From: Pseudoflavitalea rhizosphaerae
GTDB lineage: Bacteria > Bacteroidota > Bacteroidia > Chitinophagales > Chitinophagaceae
Assembly: GCF_003991355.1 (NCBI RefSeq)
Contig: NZ_RCSU01000016.1
Span: forward strand, 48,107-112,106
Direction: 5' to 3'
Length of the DNA stretch: 64,000 nucleotides
Of the stretch, positions 37,265 to 46,076 are shown piece after piece. Position numbers and translations under genes: made by a program. The notes under the pieces are model-generated. The model saw only the letters and a list, made by a program, of their open reading frames with translations. It did no database searches and was not told where the DNA came from. Positions within the stretch are counted from its first letter, which is position 1; each line of letters opens with the position of its first letter.

Positions 37265-38149
37265 ATGGGACGAAGAAAGAAGAAACAGGAAAATATTCCC
37301 CTGCACACCGCCGAGCTTGCTGATTCTGCCGGGTTCCGGCTGGAATATTTCGATCTGAGTTCCGAGTTCGATTCCTCTGCTGCACTGGAAGCGCACCGGG
37401 ACGATCACTATGTATTCTATGTGCAGACCCAGGGGCATACCGAAGTGATACTCGACTTTGAAACCCTGCAACTGGATGGCATCGTAGCGGGTTATATCAG
37501 GCCCGGGCAGATCCATCATTATGTTAGAAGATACAGCGCCGGTTATTTCCTGGCCGCCGACCCTTCCGTACTCGACCAGCATTCCCGCACTGTTCTCGAA
37601 TACGAACCAGCCTGCCGCCAGATAGTGAACCTCCGGGAAAACGATCCCATCCTCCAGTGCATGCACCTGCTGCTCTCCACCTGCCGCGAACCTGTTCTTC
37701 ACCCGGCTCAGTTGAATGCACAACTGTCTCTCGTAAAGGCTTTCACCAACCTGCTGGCTGCAGCACTAACGCAGCAGCATAGCCGCAATACTAAACCACA
37801 GAGCCGTGCAGATAATATTTTAGTGGAATTCAGGAAACTGGTGAAACAACATTTCCTCATGGCCAAAAGTGCCGGACAATACGCATTGATGCTGAACATT
37901 TCCACCTCTTATCTCAATGAAGTAGTGAAACAACAGACAGGTTTCACCGCCAGCTACTGGATCCAGCAGGAAGTTCTGCTGGAAGCCAAGCGCCTGCTGG
38001 TGCATACTGATCTCAGCGCAAAGGAGATTGCTTACAGAACTGGTTACGATGATCCCACTTATTTCAGCAGGCTCTTCAAAAAAGTATCCGGCTGCTCTCC
38101 GCTCTACTTCCGTGCAAAGCACCACGAATTGTCCAATCAAAACCCATGA
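37265..38149 (+). CDS. AraC-family transcriptional regulator
   Basis: The ATG at 37265 (MGRRKKKQENIPLH) is chosen; an in-frame upstream ATG at 37178 would add 29 residues unlike the family. About 294 residues. An N-terminal cupin-like sensing region (HYVFYVQTQGHTEVILDF, then GYIRPGQIHHYVRR) precedes the C-terminal double HTH (ISTSYLNEVVKQQTGFTASY, then DLSAKEIAYRTGYDDPTYFS and RLFKKVSG). A siderophore-interacting-like gene starts 55 bases downstream in the same direction and is the most likely target. The effector is unknown. Confidence 0.88.
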   Translation: MGRRKKKQENIPLHTAELADSAGFRLEYFDLSSEFDSSAALEAHRDDHYVFYVQTQGHTEVILDFETLQLDGIVAGYIRPGQIHHYVRRYSAGYFLAADPSVLDQHSRTVLEYEPACRQIVNLRENDPILQCMHLLLSTCREPVLHPAQLNAQLSLVKAFTNLLAAALTQQHSRNTKPQSRADNILVEFRKLVKQHFLMAKSAGQYALMLNISTSYLNEVVKQQTGFTASYWIQQEVLLEAKRLLVHTDLSAKEIAYRTGYDDPTYFSRLFKKVSGCSPLYFRAKHHELSNQNP

Positions 38150-38204
38150 TCGTCTATTCCCCGGGCCTGCCATTGTTTGTTGCTTTGCATAAAACAAGAA
38201 ACAA

Positions 38205-38894
38205 GTGGAACAAGCAACAGGAATAAAGTACAAGCTCACCGGACTGCTGGAATCTGCTCTGGCAAAGCGTGGCACTGTACTGTACATTTTGCGGCATTAT
38301 GCAGGCATGTACGAAGTGAGAGTGCATCTTCCGGATACGAAGATGGAAAACTGGAATAAACCCCAACATATCAAATGCAAGGTGGCTGCGGGCCGCTACC
38401 GGGATTATACGCCGGCGGTCTGGGACCCCATCACCAAAAGCTGCTCACTCTTCATAGACACATCGCATGAAGGCCCGGGAAGCGAGTGGGCAAGATCATT
38501 GAGGTCAGGCGATCCGCTGACCTATCTCGGCATCGACTCCTATGGCAAAGCGCCGGTAGATACAGCAGAACAGGTCTACTTCGGGGATCCCAGCGCCATC
38601 GGGCATTTCTTTGCATTGATGCAACTCACCAACGGGCCTGGAAAGATATCCGGCAGTATCATCGTGCAACATGAGCAGCACCGGGAAGCATTCGAAGCAT
38701 CTTTCCCCAGCCTGAGCATCGATACCGTTTGCAGTACAGAAGCGCTTGCAGCCAGCTCTCCGCTGATCTACGATGCGCCTGACAAACAGTTCTACCTGGC
38801 AGGCAATTCCATGATGGTGCACTCCCTCCGAAAACTGCTGAAGCAGCAGGGTGTTGCAGCACATAAGGTCCATGCACAGGGTTTCTGGAAATAA
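38205..38894 (+). CDS. Siderophore-interacting-like flavin reductase
   Basis: 229 residues starting at a GTG. It has the layout of the SIP/ferric-reductase family: an N-terminal FAD-binding barrel with RYRDYTPAVWDP (the FAD-contacting RxYT pattern), then GPGSEWARSLRSGDPLTYLG, then a C-terminal NAD(P)H-binding half with VYFGDPSAIGHFFALM, ending QGFWK as in related reductases. Such proteins reduce ferric siderophores in the cytoplasm to release iron. It follows an AraC regulator by 55 bases, compatible with one transcript or a regulator-target pair. No siderophore receptor is nearby, so the physiological substrate is uncertain. Confidence 0.8.
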   Translation: MEQATGIKYKLTGLLESALAKRGTVLYILRHYAGMYEVRVHLPDTKMENWNKPQHIKCKVAAGRYRDYTPAVWDPITKSCSLFIDTSHEGPGSEWARSLRSGDPLTYLGIDSYGKAPVDTAEQVYFGDPSAIGHFFALMQLTNGPGKISGSIIVQHEQHREAFEASFPSLSIDTVCSTEALAASSPLIYDAPDKQFYLAGNSMMVHSLRKLLKQQGVAAHKVHAQGFWK

Positions 38895-38920
38895 TGGAAA
38901 AAAGAAAACAGGGATAATGC

Positions 38921-40951
38921 TTACCGGATAAGTACTGTGGAGCCTTTTTTGAAAACCTGCCGGCCGCTGTCTTTATCGGTATACTTCAACGTCCACACAT
39001 AAGCTCCGGACGGCTGTGGTGTTCCGCGAAGTGTTCCGTCCCATTTCTTCGTCCAGTCCGTGGTACGGAATATCAACTGTCCATAACGGTTATAAACGCT
39101 GAATTCGAGATTGGTAGCTTTCCAGGCATTGAGCGGGTAGAGATAATCGTTATTGAAATCATTGTTCGGAGTGAAGGCATTGGGCACAGCGATATAACAG
39201 GTATACACAACCTGTAATTTTTTCGTCATCGTATCTTTACAGCCTAAATCGTTGGTGACTACAAGCTGCACGATATGGAATTTGGACCTGCCGATGGTTA
39301 CCTTCGGATAGCGCTGTGGCAGCGGGTTGGGTGAATTGCTGCGGAAGCCATTATCGAAATCCCATTCCCAGCTCTGTATCTTTCCGATACTGGCATCTTT
39401 GAATTCAGCGGCATCTTCCGGACAGAGCACATCCGGCAAATTGAAGCGGGCGTCCAGTTCATTGTCCAGGTTAATAATGGTATCTTTCGCAGCCGTACAG
39501 AATCCATTAGACACCATGAGGTTGATCTTTTTCAGACCGAAGGTCTTGAAGATATACCTCGGATTTTGTTGATCGCTGATATCCCGGTCGTTGAAGTTCC
39601 ATCGCCAGGCTTTCACATCATTTCTGGAAGTATAGGTAAAATCCACTGTATCTGCTTTGCAGCCCCAGCGAATGGCATAATTAAAATCGGCATTCACTGT
39701 ATCCTTGAGGATAAAGTCTACGCGGGAGCCTGCAGGAGTGGCCTGCCGGCATTCATCTTCGAGCGTGTTTCCATCCGTACCCTGCACTAACTCCAACGTA
39801 TAGGTGCCACCTGTCTGAATGGGGCCTGCAAATTCCACTTTGATGGTGGAACTTACGCCATTCACGCAATTGCCGGAGGCCCTGACCACATTCACTGCTG
39901 TGGGACCTGTGACGCGGAAGTCGCTGCCATTGGCGGCTATAGAGCCACACCACATCGGCTTCTGGAATACCAGCTCTACAAAGCCCGGAGCACAGGCAGA
40001 AGGCCGGATACTGTCCATCGGAGTATAAGGCACGGGCAATACGTTGAATGGAATATTGGCGCCTACAGGCACTGCCTTATTACATTCATCCAGGAGCGTA
40101 TTATTATCTGTTCCCGTTTTCACATTCACGGTATAGTTACCAGGGGGCAGTGCTCCGCTCATGTTGAGCATTACGGTATCCATATCGAAACTGTTATTGC
40201 AGCGTGAGCTAACGGCGGAGAGTATCCGTAATCCAGGAGGCAAGGGAGAAATGGTGAAATCCGATCCGTCTCCTGCAAGGCTGCTGCACAATAATTTCTT
40301 ATCGAGCCTGATGGTAACCGTTATACCGCCGCATCCGGCCCATGCTTTATCAGGCTGGGGAGGATTGGGATCTGTGATAACAGCCGTACCATTTTTGAAT
40401 TCAAGATCATAACCACTTTGTGAATCGGTGAAATGGCTTACGAGCAGCAGGTATTGTCTGCCTGCCACCAGGTTGGGCATGGCGGTGAAAGTAGGCTTTC
40501 CGTCATTTCCCCGTGAACCACAAACCATAAAAGGTGCGCCGCCATTTCTGGTGCCGGTATTACCGCTGGTGCCGGACCAGTTACCGGCCACTACCAGGCT
40601 TTTGTCTGTATACACATCATTTGGATCGCGACCGGTGATATCGAACAATTGCCAGTCGTAATCATCTCCTGCATTATTTGGCCGGATCTCAAAGCCCAGC
40701 GTGCCGCTGACATAACAGGTGAACTTATACCAGAAAGGATTTTTATCGGAGTAGCCGAGGCCATCATTTTCACAATTGGGAACGGGGATCGAGCGGGTTT
40801 CGCAGATGGGAACAGTTGATTGTTTAAACACCATGCTTCCGCAGACAGGAAAAGCAGTGGAAGGGAGTTGTCCCCTCGTGGTACAGTTTTGTCCCTGCAG
40901 GTGGATGGTGGTTAGCAAAGTCAATACCAGCGCCAGTATTCTCATATGCAT
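38921..40951 (-). CDS. Type IX secretion substrate with PKD domains (T9SS type B C-terminus)
   Basis: 676 residues. Signal peptide (MHMRILALVLTLLTTIHLQG), several Ig-like beta modules including a repeated cysteine-containing unit (SSLAGDGSDFTISPLPPG and GSIAANGSDFRVTGPTA), two PKD-like domains at about 420-495 and 502-585 (VKAWRWNFNDRD, IQSWEWDFDNGF), and a C-terminal gliding-motility-type sorting domain at about 589-676 (VPNAFTPNNDFNNDYLYPLN, NRYGQLIFRT, WDGTLRGTPQPSGAYVW). The sorting domain directs it through the type IX secretion system to the surface or medium. It may be an adhesin. No enzyme domain is seen. Confidence 0.92.
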   Translation of the reverse strand: MHMRILALVLTLLTTIHLQGQNCTTRGQLPSTAFPVCGSMVFKQSTVPICETRSIPVPNCENDGLGYSDKNPFWYKFTCYVSGTLGFEIRPNNAGDDYDWQLFDITGRDPNDVYTDKSLVVAGNWSGTSGNTGTRNGGAPFMVCGSRGNDGKPTFTAMPNLVAGRQYLLLVSHFTDSQSGYDLEFKNGTAVITDPNPPQPDKAWAGCGGITVTIRLDKKLLCSSLAGDGSDFTISPLPPGLRILSAVSSRCNNSFDMDTVMLNMSGALPPGNYTVNVKTGTDNNTLLDECNKAVPVGANIPFNVLPVPYTPMDSIRPSACAPGFVELVFQKPMWCGSIAANGSDFRVTGPTAVNVVRASGNCVNGVSSTIKVEFAGPIQTGGTYTLELVQGTDGNTLEDECRQATPAGSRVDFILKDTVNADFNYAIRWGCKADTVDFTYTSRNDVKAWRWNFNDRDISDQQNPRYIFKTFGLKKINLMVSNGFCTAAKDTIINLDNELDARFNLPDVLCPEDAAEFKDASIGKIQSWEWDFDNGFRSNSPNPLPQRYPKVTIGRSKFHIVQLVVTNDLGCKDTMTKKLQVVYTCYIAVPNAFTPNNDFNNDYLYPLNAWKATNLEFSVYNRYGQLIFRTTDWTKKWDGTLRGTPQPSGAYVWTLKYTDKDSGRQVFKKGSTVLIR

Positions 40952-41017
40952 TGTTGCTTGACTTCCCGGGAAGTAAAATCGTTGCAGAAGCTGTCAACTT
41001 AAATTCTTCAAGAAGGA

Positions 41018-41815
41018 TCAGTTATTGATCCTTTGCGGCAGTTCAGCAATTTCATCATAGTATTCAAGTACTTTATTCTCCGTTCCGGTCTGCAATTGAA
41101 CGTTGCTGTCGTACAAGTTGCTGCGGAGATCGCGGTACATTTCAATACATGTATGGATGGCTTTGAGGATGGATACCCTGTCGTGCGTAGCCAGCGTGCA
41201 TTTCAGTTGTTGCAGGGTGGATTCCGGCAGGTACTTTTCCAGTTTGCGCACACCGCGAGGTAATTGTCCCTGACTGATAAGGAGCAGTGGCCCCAGCACC
41301 ATATTGCGGATAGCCGAAAGAAAATCGATGGCTTCAAAGTACTCTCCACGCCCCAGTTTGGTAAGGCCATAATGGACCCAAATCCAAAACCTGTCTTCAA
41401 TCCATTGATAGCCGGGGCGGGGCCATTCAGCAATAGTCACCTGCAGGCTCTGGTCTAACTGTCCAAATACATCCGATAAGATCACGGGATCCTCCACCCG
41501 GAACGCAAATTCTTCCAGTGTGAGGAATTTTAGATCTACATGTAACAAGGGATCGTCATACAAACAGATCAACAGGCGGGGCTCTCCTACATGCTCCCCG
41601 GTAAAGGCAGACAGGAGATTCCCGAACTTCTTCGCCCAGGTCATCATGCGTTGTTCATCGCCACCCACTTTGTTTTTTGTGACCAGCACCAGGTCAAGGT
41701 CAGAAAACTCATCCAGCTCATTGCTCAGCCATGAACCGGCAGCCGCCAGGCCGATGGCTCCAGGGTCTTCTGCTACAATGGCCGCAGCACGTTCAGCAAA
41801 CAGGCGTTGTATCAT
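41018..41815 (-). CDS. Nucleotidyltransferase-domain protein
   Basis: The start at 41815 (MIQRLFAERAAAIVAEDPG) is preferred over an upstream ATG that adds 26 residues. 265 residues. The nucleotidyltransferase signature is AAGSWLSNELDEFSDLDLVL: glycine-serine, then the DxD pair. A third acidic residue may be the aspartate in LHVDLKF. The C-terminal half is helical (EYFEAIDFLSAIRNMVLGPL), similar to aminoglycoside adenylyltransferase-like proteins. It transfers a nucleotide to a small molecule or protein that cannot be identified here. Resistance is possible but unsupported by context. Confidence 0.8.
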   Translation of the reverse strand: MIQRLFAERAAAIVAEDPGAIGLAAAGSWLSNELDEFSDLDLVLVTKNKVGGDEQRMMTWAKKFGNLLSAFTGEHVGEPRLLICLYDDPLLHVDLKFLTLEEFAFRVEDPVILSDVFGQLDQSLQVTIAEWPRPGYQWIEDRFWIWVHYGLTKLGRGEYFEAIDFLSAIRNMVLGPLLLISQGQLPRGVRKLEKYLPESTLQQLKCTLATHDRVSILKAIHTCIEMYRDLRSNLYDSNVQLQTGTENKVLEYYDEIAELPQRINN

Positions 41816-41932
41816 AACGGATGCAATTGGTCTGTATCTAAGATACCCAATTATAGCGGGATGAGAGTCAAAAATAAAAGAAGGAATTATCACCAGGTTT
41901 GGCCAGCGCCCTGGAAATTTTGATGTATGCTT

Positions 41933-42571
41933 TTATCTGAAAACAAAAAATAGAAAGATCAAAGTCCTCACCAGTCCGATATTGAACACGATCCATCCCT
42001 GGTTTACAGTCCAGTTATCATATAATGGCATTTTGGAACCATCTTTCATGGTACGTTTGGCGGTGATCATCAGCGCCCCCATCAGCATACCGACAATAGC
42101 GAAAATTATCGCCAGCAGATAGGTAATTACCAGGGTGTTTGTACTGATCCTTTCCTTACCATCGATCTCTTCTTTGTTGAAAACAGAAAGAACAGCCAGC
42201 CCGTCCGTTTTCACATTTCTTTGCTGTAGTAATCTTTTTGCCAATGTCTGGTCCAGATGATTCCAGTCTTCCGGCATTTGCAAAACCTCCAGCAACTCTT
42301 CATCAGAAAACTGGAAAAGATAATAATCCGAAGGAAGATCATCTATCTGTTTTTCCATTTCTTTATTCACCAGTGATTCCACTTTTCCAAAATCCTGCTG
42401 CCTCACTTTCACAACATACTTCGGTTCTGAATCTTCACCCAGATAGATATTGTCGAGTGGGGCTCTCAAGCGCTCCGCATCGAAAACAATATTGTTCGCA
42501 TCCAGTAATGCTGCAAATTCCTCAGCTTCTTCTTTCGTGTAAAATTTGGACCAGGTAAGGAATGATGACAT
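41933..42571 (-). CDS. DUF2007-like signalling domain with membrane tail
   Basis: 212 residues. The N-terminal 70 residues (LTWSKFYTKEEAEEFAALLD, then NNIVFDAE) look like the DUF2007 putative signal-transducing domain, a small alpha/beta fold with a lysine/aspartate-rich groove. A linker follows with a helical stretch (SDEELLEVLQMPEDWNHLDQ), and two membrane helices lie near residues 148-168 and 190-210. Function unknown. It lies between the nucleotidyltransferase gene and mhqD on the same strand, with no clear operon link. Confidence 0.7.
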   Translation of the reverse strand: MSSFLTWSKFYTKEEAEEFAALLDANNIVFDAERLRAPLDNIYLGEDSEPKYVVKVRQQDFGKVESLVNKEMEKQIDDLPSDYYLFQFSDEELLEVLQMPEDWNHLDQTLAKRLLQQRNVKTDGLAVLSVFNKEEIDGKERISTNTLVITYLLAIIFAIVGMLMGALMITAKRTMKDGSKMPLYDNWTVNQGWIVFNIGLVRTLIFLFFVFR

Positions 42572-42614
42572 GGGATCGGTTTTTGGACTACCCTAATTTA
42601 CATTTTCCCTTCGA

Positions 42615-43232
42615 TTATTTGAACATGAGTTTTTTCACTTGTTCTATTTCATCTTCACTGATAGTATGTCCCATCCCCTTGTAGATCTTATCGGTTACAG
42701 CTGCATTCATGGAGCGCAGGATGGCCGCGGATGCCAGTACCCGGCTGGCAGGCACATGGGGATCAGGATCACTGCTGCCAATGAAAATCGGTGTCTGGTT
42801 GAAATCACCGCCATAATTACTGGTATCGATATCGGCTCCGATCAGTCCACCCGTAAAAGCGATCACTCCTCCGTAGCGGTTGGCGCGGCGTGCTGTATAC
42901 TCCAGGGTAAGACAGGCGCCCTGCGAGAAACCGAGAAAATAAAGATTCTCTTTTTTGATGCCGGCGCTCACGATATCAATCACCACTTCATCCAATACCT
43001 GGATAGCGGAGCTGAGCCAGGGCTCATTCTCTTCCACGGGCGCCATGAACGAATAAGGATACCAGGTATGATTGGTAGCCTGCGGCGCCAATTGTGCAAA
43101 TTCCTGTACCGGAAGATATTCAGCCATCGACAGTATGCCGGATGCATCCGCTCCCCTGCCATGGATCATGATAATAGCCGAAGCCGCTTCAGACAAAGGT
43201 TTGCCAGCGGTGACCACTTGTTTTGTATGCAT
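42615..43232 (-). CDS. mhqD: MhqD-type carboxylesterase/phospholipase
   Basis: 205 residues, an alpha/beta hydrolase of the phospholipase/carboxylesterase family. The nucleophile elbow is GFSQGACLTLEYTARR, the acid lies in the SSDPDPHVPASRV loop, and the histidine is in KGMGHTISEDE. It starts 2 bases after the ring-cleaving dioxygenase gene. This pairing is that of the mhqO-mhqD genes (mhqNOD operon of Bacillus) that act on quinones and hydroquinones, the hydrolase probably processing the ring-cleavage product. The symbol rests on family and gene order. Confidence 0.82.
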   Translation of the reverse strand: MHTKQVVTAGKPLSEAASAIIMIHGRGADASGILSMAEYLPVQEFAQLAPQATNHTWYPYSFMAPVEENEPWLSSAIQVLDEVVIDIVSAGIKKENLYFLGFSQGACLTLEYTARRANRYGGVIAFTGGLIGADIDTSNYGGDFNQTPIFIGSSDPDPHVPASRVLASAAILRSMNAAVTDKIYKGMGHTISEDEIEQVKKLMFK

Positions 43233-43234
43233 AA

Positions 43235-44188
43235 TTATTTATATTGATCGATATGAAGTGATACAGGTGGCAGTTCATTTTCCAGTTTGCTGCGACGCCC
43301 CTCATATTGCGGAGGCAGTTTCAGCATTTCACCGAGATGGGCAGGATCCTCGTCCACATCGAAGCCGGGACCTGAAGTGGCCACTTCAAACAACACACCG
43401 CCGGGCTCACGGAAATAGATACTCGTAAAATAATTTCGGTCAAGGATCGGCGTTGGATTAAGGGAACGGTCCATTATTTTTTTCTGAACGGCGGTTTGCG
43501 ATTCCCTGTCGGGCGTTGCAAATGCGATATGGTGCACGGTACCGCTGCCGCCCAAACCACGAAGGCTGTCCGGTGTACAGAGGATGTCTACATAATTACC
43601 GGGAGCATTGCTGGCTGCAAAACGGAAACGGTTGCCTCTTTCAGCGATCAACTGATGGTCCATTTGCTCCGTGAGCAGTCCGGCTGTACGCTCATAGCCC
43701 TCTTCCCAGATCTCCACGCTGTAAAAGCCTTTGATGGCATGTTCCGGCGGAATCTGTCCATAGGAGAATCCTGGCCTCTTATCCGTATCATTGAACACCA
43801 GCTCCAGTCCCAGGCCATCACTGTCTTCAAAATAGATCACGGTCTCCATATTGAAGCGGTCTTCGGCAGGCTTGTAGTTCACGTTGAATTTCTTCAGTCT
43901 TTCTTCCCAGTAACCAATAGACGAAGCTGGAACAGAGAATGTAGTGGTATTGAGCATTCCCTTGCCATGACGGCCTCTCGCCAATCCTGTATAGGGAAAG
44001 AAAGTGAGGATACTGCCGGGGTTACCAGCCTCATCGCCATAATAGAAATGATACACATCAGGGGCATCGAAATTGATCGTTTTCTTTACCAGTCGCAGCC
44101 CAAGTATACCTGTATAGAAGTCCACATTTTTCTGGGAGTCGGAAGCGATAGCTGTTACGTGATGAATGCCTGTGATCAGTTGTGCCAT
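43235..44188 (-). CDS. mhqO: Ring-cleaving dioxygenase, MhqO-type (VOC superfamily)
   Basis: The start at 44188 (MAQLITGIHHVTAIASDSQK) is chosen; an upstream in-frame ATG adds 33 residues unlike the family. 317 residues in two VOC modules. The first has GIHHVTAIASDSQKNVDFYT with a metal-binding histidine and the typical LRLVKKTINFD. The second begins VHHIAFATPDRESQ and ends with the YFREPGGVLFEVAT strand, whose glutamate is the third ligand. The family opens the ring of hydroquinone-like compounds using iron and oxygen. It is the first gene of the mhqO-mhqD pair and is divergent from the patatin gene. It probably protects against quinone stress. Confidence 0.85.
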   Translation of the reverse strand: MAQLITGIHHVTAIASDSQKNVDFYTGILGLRLVKKTINFDAPDVYHFYYGDEAGNPGSILTFFPYTGLARGRHGKGMLNTTTFSVPASSIGYWEERLKKFNVNYKPAEDRFNMETVIYFEDSDGLGLELVFNDTDKRPGFSYGQIPPEHAIKGFYSVEIWEEGYERTAGLLTEQMDHQLIAERGNRFRFAASNAPGNYVDILCTPDSLRGLGGSGTVHHIAFATPDRESQTAVQKKIMDRSLNPTPILDRNYFTSIYFREPGGVLFEVATSGPGFDVDEDPAHLGEMLKLPPQYEGRRSKLENELPPVSLHIDQYK

Positions 44189-44273
44189 ATCGGTGAATTT
44201 GAGGTGATCAAATATCCTTGTTTTTAAGCAAATATTTTCTGTAACTTTTCGGGCTGAATCCAAACCATTTTCT

Positions 44274-46076
44274 ATGAATCCCTCCACGAGTCAGCCCCTG
44301 GAGCTGAGGGTCATCGACGGATGCACAACCATTGAGCCTGAAACACCACTTCAATCCATTGCGCTCACCTTTTCTGGTGGCGGGTTCCGCGCAGCCAGCT
44401 TTTCACTGGGCGTACTCTCCTACCTTCACCGGATACCATTTCAAAACAAGTCTTTACTTCAAAAGGTTCGCTTCATCACCAGCACCTCCGGCGGATCCAT
44501 TACCAATGCGGGATATGTAAGCAGCCTGTACACCAATCCACAGCACAGTTTTCCATCTTTCTACCAGGAGCTTCGTGAAAAAATGGAAGGCGAACAATTG
44601 CTGCAGGAAGCTTTCGGGATATTGCGGGACAAAAAAAACTGGACTGATTCCGGTGAATTCCTGGACGAAAAAGGCAGCAAAGTTATCATCAAAAAGAAGC
44701 GCAATCTCATCAATGCTTTCGCGAAAGCATACGACAAAATGCTTTTCCATCATGTAACACTGGGAGAGATAGCCGATGCCAACCATGAGAAAGTAAAACC
44801 ACACCTGGAAAAAGTCTGTTTCAATACCACTGAGTTCAACAATGGGATCAATTTCTATTTCCAGATCAATGCGCACCGGCATCATGTACTTCGTAACGGT
44901 AACGGGTACCTGAAATTTTCCAATAATAATACAGCAGGCCGTCTCAAGCTGAGCGATGTAGTGGCTGCTTCCAGCTGCTTTCCCAGCGGTTTCGAGCCTA
45001 TTCTCTACCCCAACGATTTTGTACATGCAGGAAATACCAATGTGAATGAAATGCTGCAAGGTCTGGAATACGAACACAATAATCCACTGGATATTGCGTC
45101 TGTTAAGAACAAAACCTTTGCATTGATGGATGGCGGCATCTGCGACAATATGGGATTACGGGCCGTTCAGATGGAAGACAGCCGTCGCCTCAACGGCAAG
45201 GCAGGAAACAGGAAAACAGAACATCACCCTTTCGACCTGATCCTCTCCTGCGATGTCAGCAGCTACTTCAATGATCCCTACCAGGAACCCAATGGTAGTT
45301 CCGGGAATGTATTGAGATTCCTCACTATCCAGCGACTGATCAATATCTGCAAATATTCCAATATCCTGCTGCTGGCCTGCATTGCTTCTATCCTGCTGAA
45401 TATTGCCCCCATTGCAGGCTACCTGCTGCTGATACCTTCTTTTATTTTATCACTGCTCTACTGGACCGGTTACGCCAAACTGAAAAAAGCACAAAAGGAA
45501 AATAAAGGATCGATGGCAGTGGCATTCCGCTACCTGGATTATTTCCTGCGGCTGCCCCTGAACAAACTGTTGCCGATGGTGAACGAAAGATTGAAAAGCT
45601 CGCTGATGCTGGTGAGCGACCTCTTCCTGAAACAGATCAGGAGAGGACAATACGAGCATTTATTGTCCAAGCCCATTATGAAGAACCGGGCATTGGTCTG
45701 CCTGATCTATGAATTCAGCAGCGCGCATGAAGTCAGGAGATTGAAGAACCTGGAAGATGCAGACGCCGGCTGGTGGGATAGCATGAAGCCTGAACTGATG
45801 CCTTCGAAGGCCGTTCAGCAATTGGTGGATGAAGCCAGAATGATGGGCACCACTCTCTGGTTTGATGAAGAGCAAAAAGAGAAAAAAGATAAAGTGATCG
45901 CAGCCGGGCAACTCACGGCCTGCTACAACCTGATCAAACATATCTGCCGCCTGGAAAGCCTGCACGAACGTTACAAACTGGATACAGACCTGCAGGAACT
46001 AAAACAGGGGCTGCTGAACGACTGGAAACGCTTTCAGCAAAACCCCTGCTTTATGATCGATAACCTCAATGCATAG
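44274..46076 (+). CDS. Patatin-like phospholipase
   Basis: 600 residues. The N-terminal patatin domain carries the oxyanion loop SGGGFRAASF (GGG at 35-37, Arg 39), the nucleophile in FITSTSGGSI (Ser 72; the usual GxSxG has serine in place of the first glycine, as in other SxSGG patatins), and the catalytic aspartate in ALMDGGICDN (about 286). Two or three membrane helices near 360-405 follow, and the last 190 residues are helical and soluble. It hydrolyses acyl chains from lipids. Membrane insertion is unusual for a patatin but seen in some large bacterial ones. It overlaps the convergent phospholyase gene by 11 bases. Confidence 0.85.
   Translation: MNPSTSQPLELRVIDGCTTIEPETPLQSIALTFSGGGFRAASFSLGVLSYLHRIPFQNKSLLQKVRFITSTSGGSITNAGYVSSLYTNPQHSFPSFYQELREKMEGEQLLQEAFGILRDKKNWTDSGEFLDEKGSKVIIKKKRNLINAFAKAYDKMLFHHVTLGEIADANHEKVKPHLEKVCFNTTEFNNGINFYFQINAHRHHVLRNGNGYLKFSNNNTAGRLKLSDVVAASSCFPSGFEPILYPNDFVHAGNTNVNEMLQGLEYEHNNPLDIASVKNKTFALMDGGICDNMGLRAVQMEDSRRLNGKAGNRKTEHHPFDLILSCDVSSYFNDPYQEPNGSSGNVLRFLTIQRLINICKYSNILLLACIASILLNIAPIAGYLLLIPSFILSLLYWTGYAKLKKAQKENKGSMAVAFRYLDYFLRLPLNKLLPMVNERLKSSLMLVSDLFLKQIRRGQYEHLLSKPIMKNRALVCLIYEFSSAHEVRRLKNLEDADAGWWDSMKPELMPSKAVQQLVDEARMMGTTLWFDEEQKEKKDKVIAAGQLTACYNLIKHICRLESLHERYKLDTDLQELKQGLLNDWKRFQQNPCFMIDNLNA

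Noticed and set aside
44189..44273. Divergent promoters between mhqO and the patatin gene
   Set aside because: Several near-matches to the -7 box occur on both strands (CAAATATC, CAAATATT, TAACTTTT), but none has both a perfect -7 box and a correctly spaced -33 box, so no call is made.
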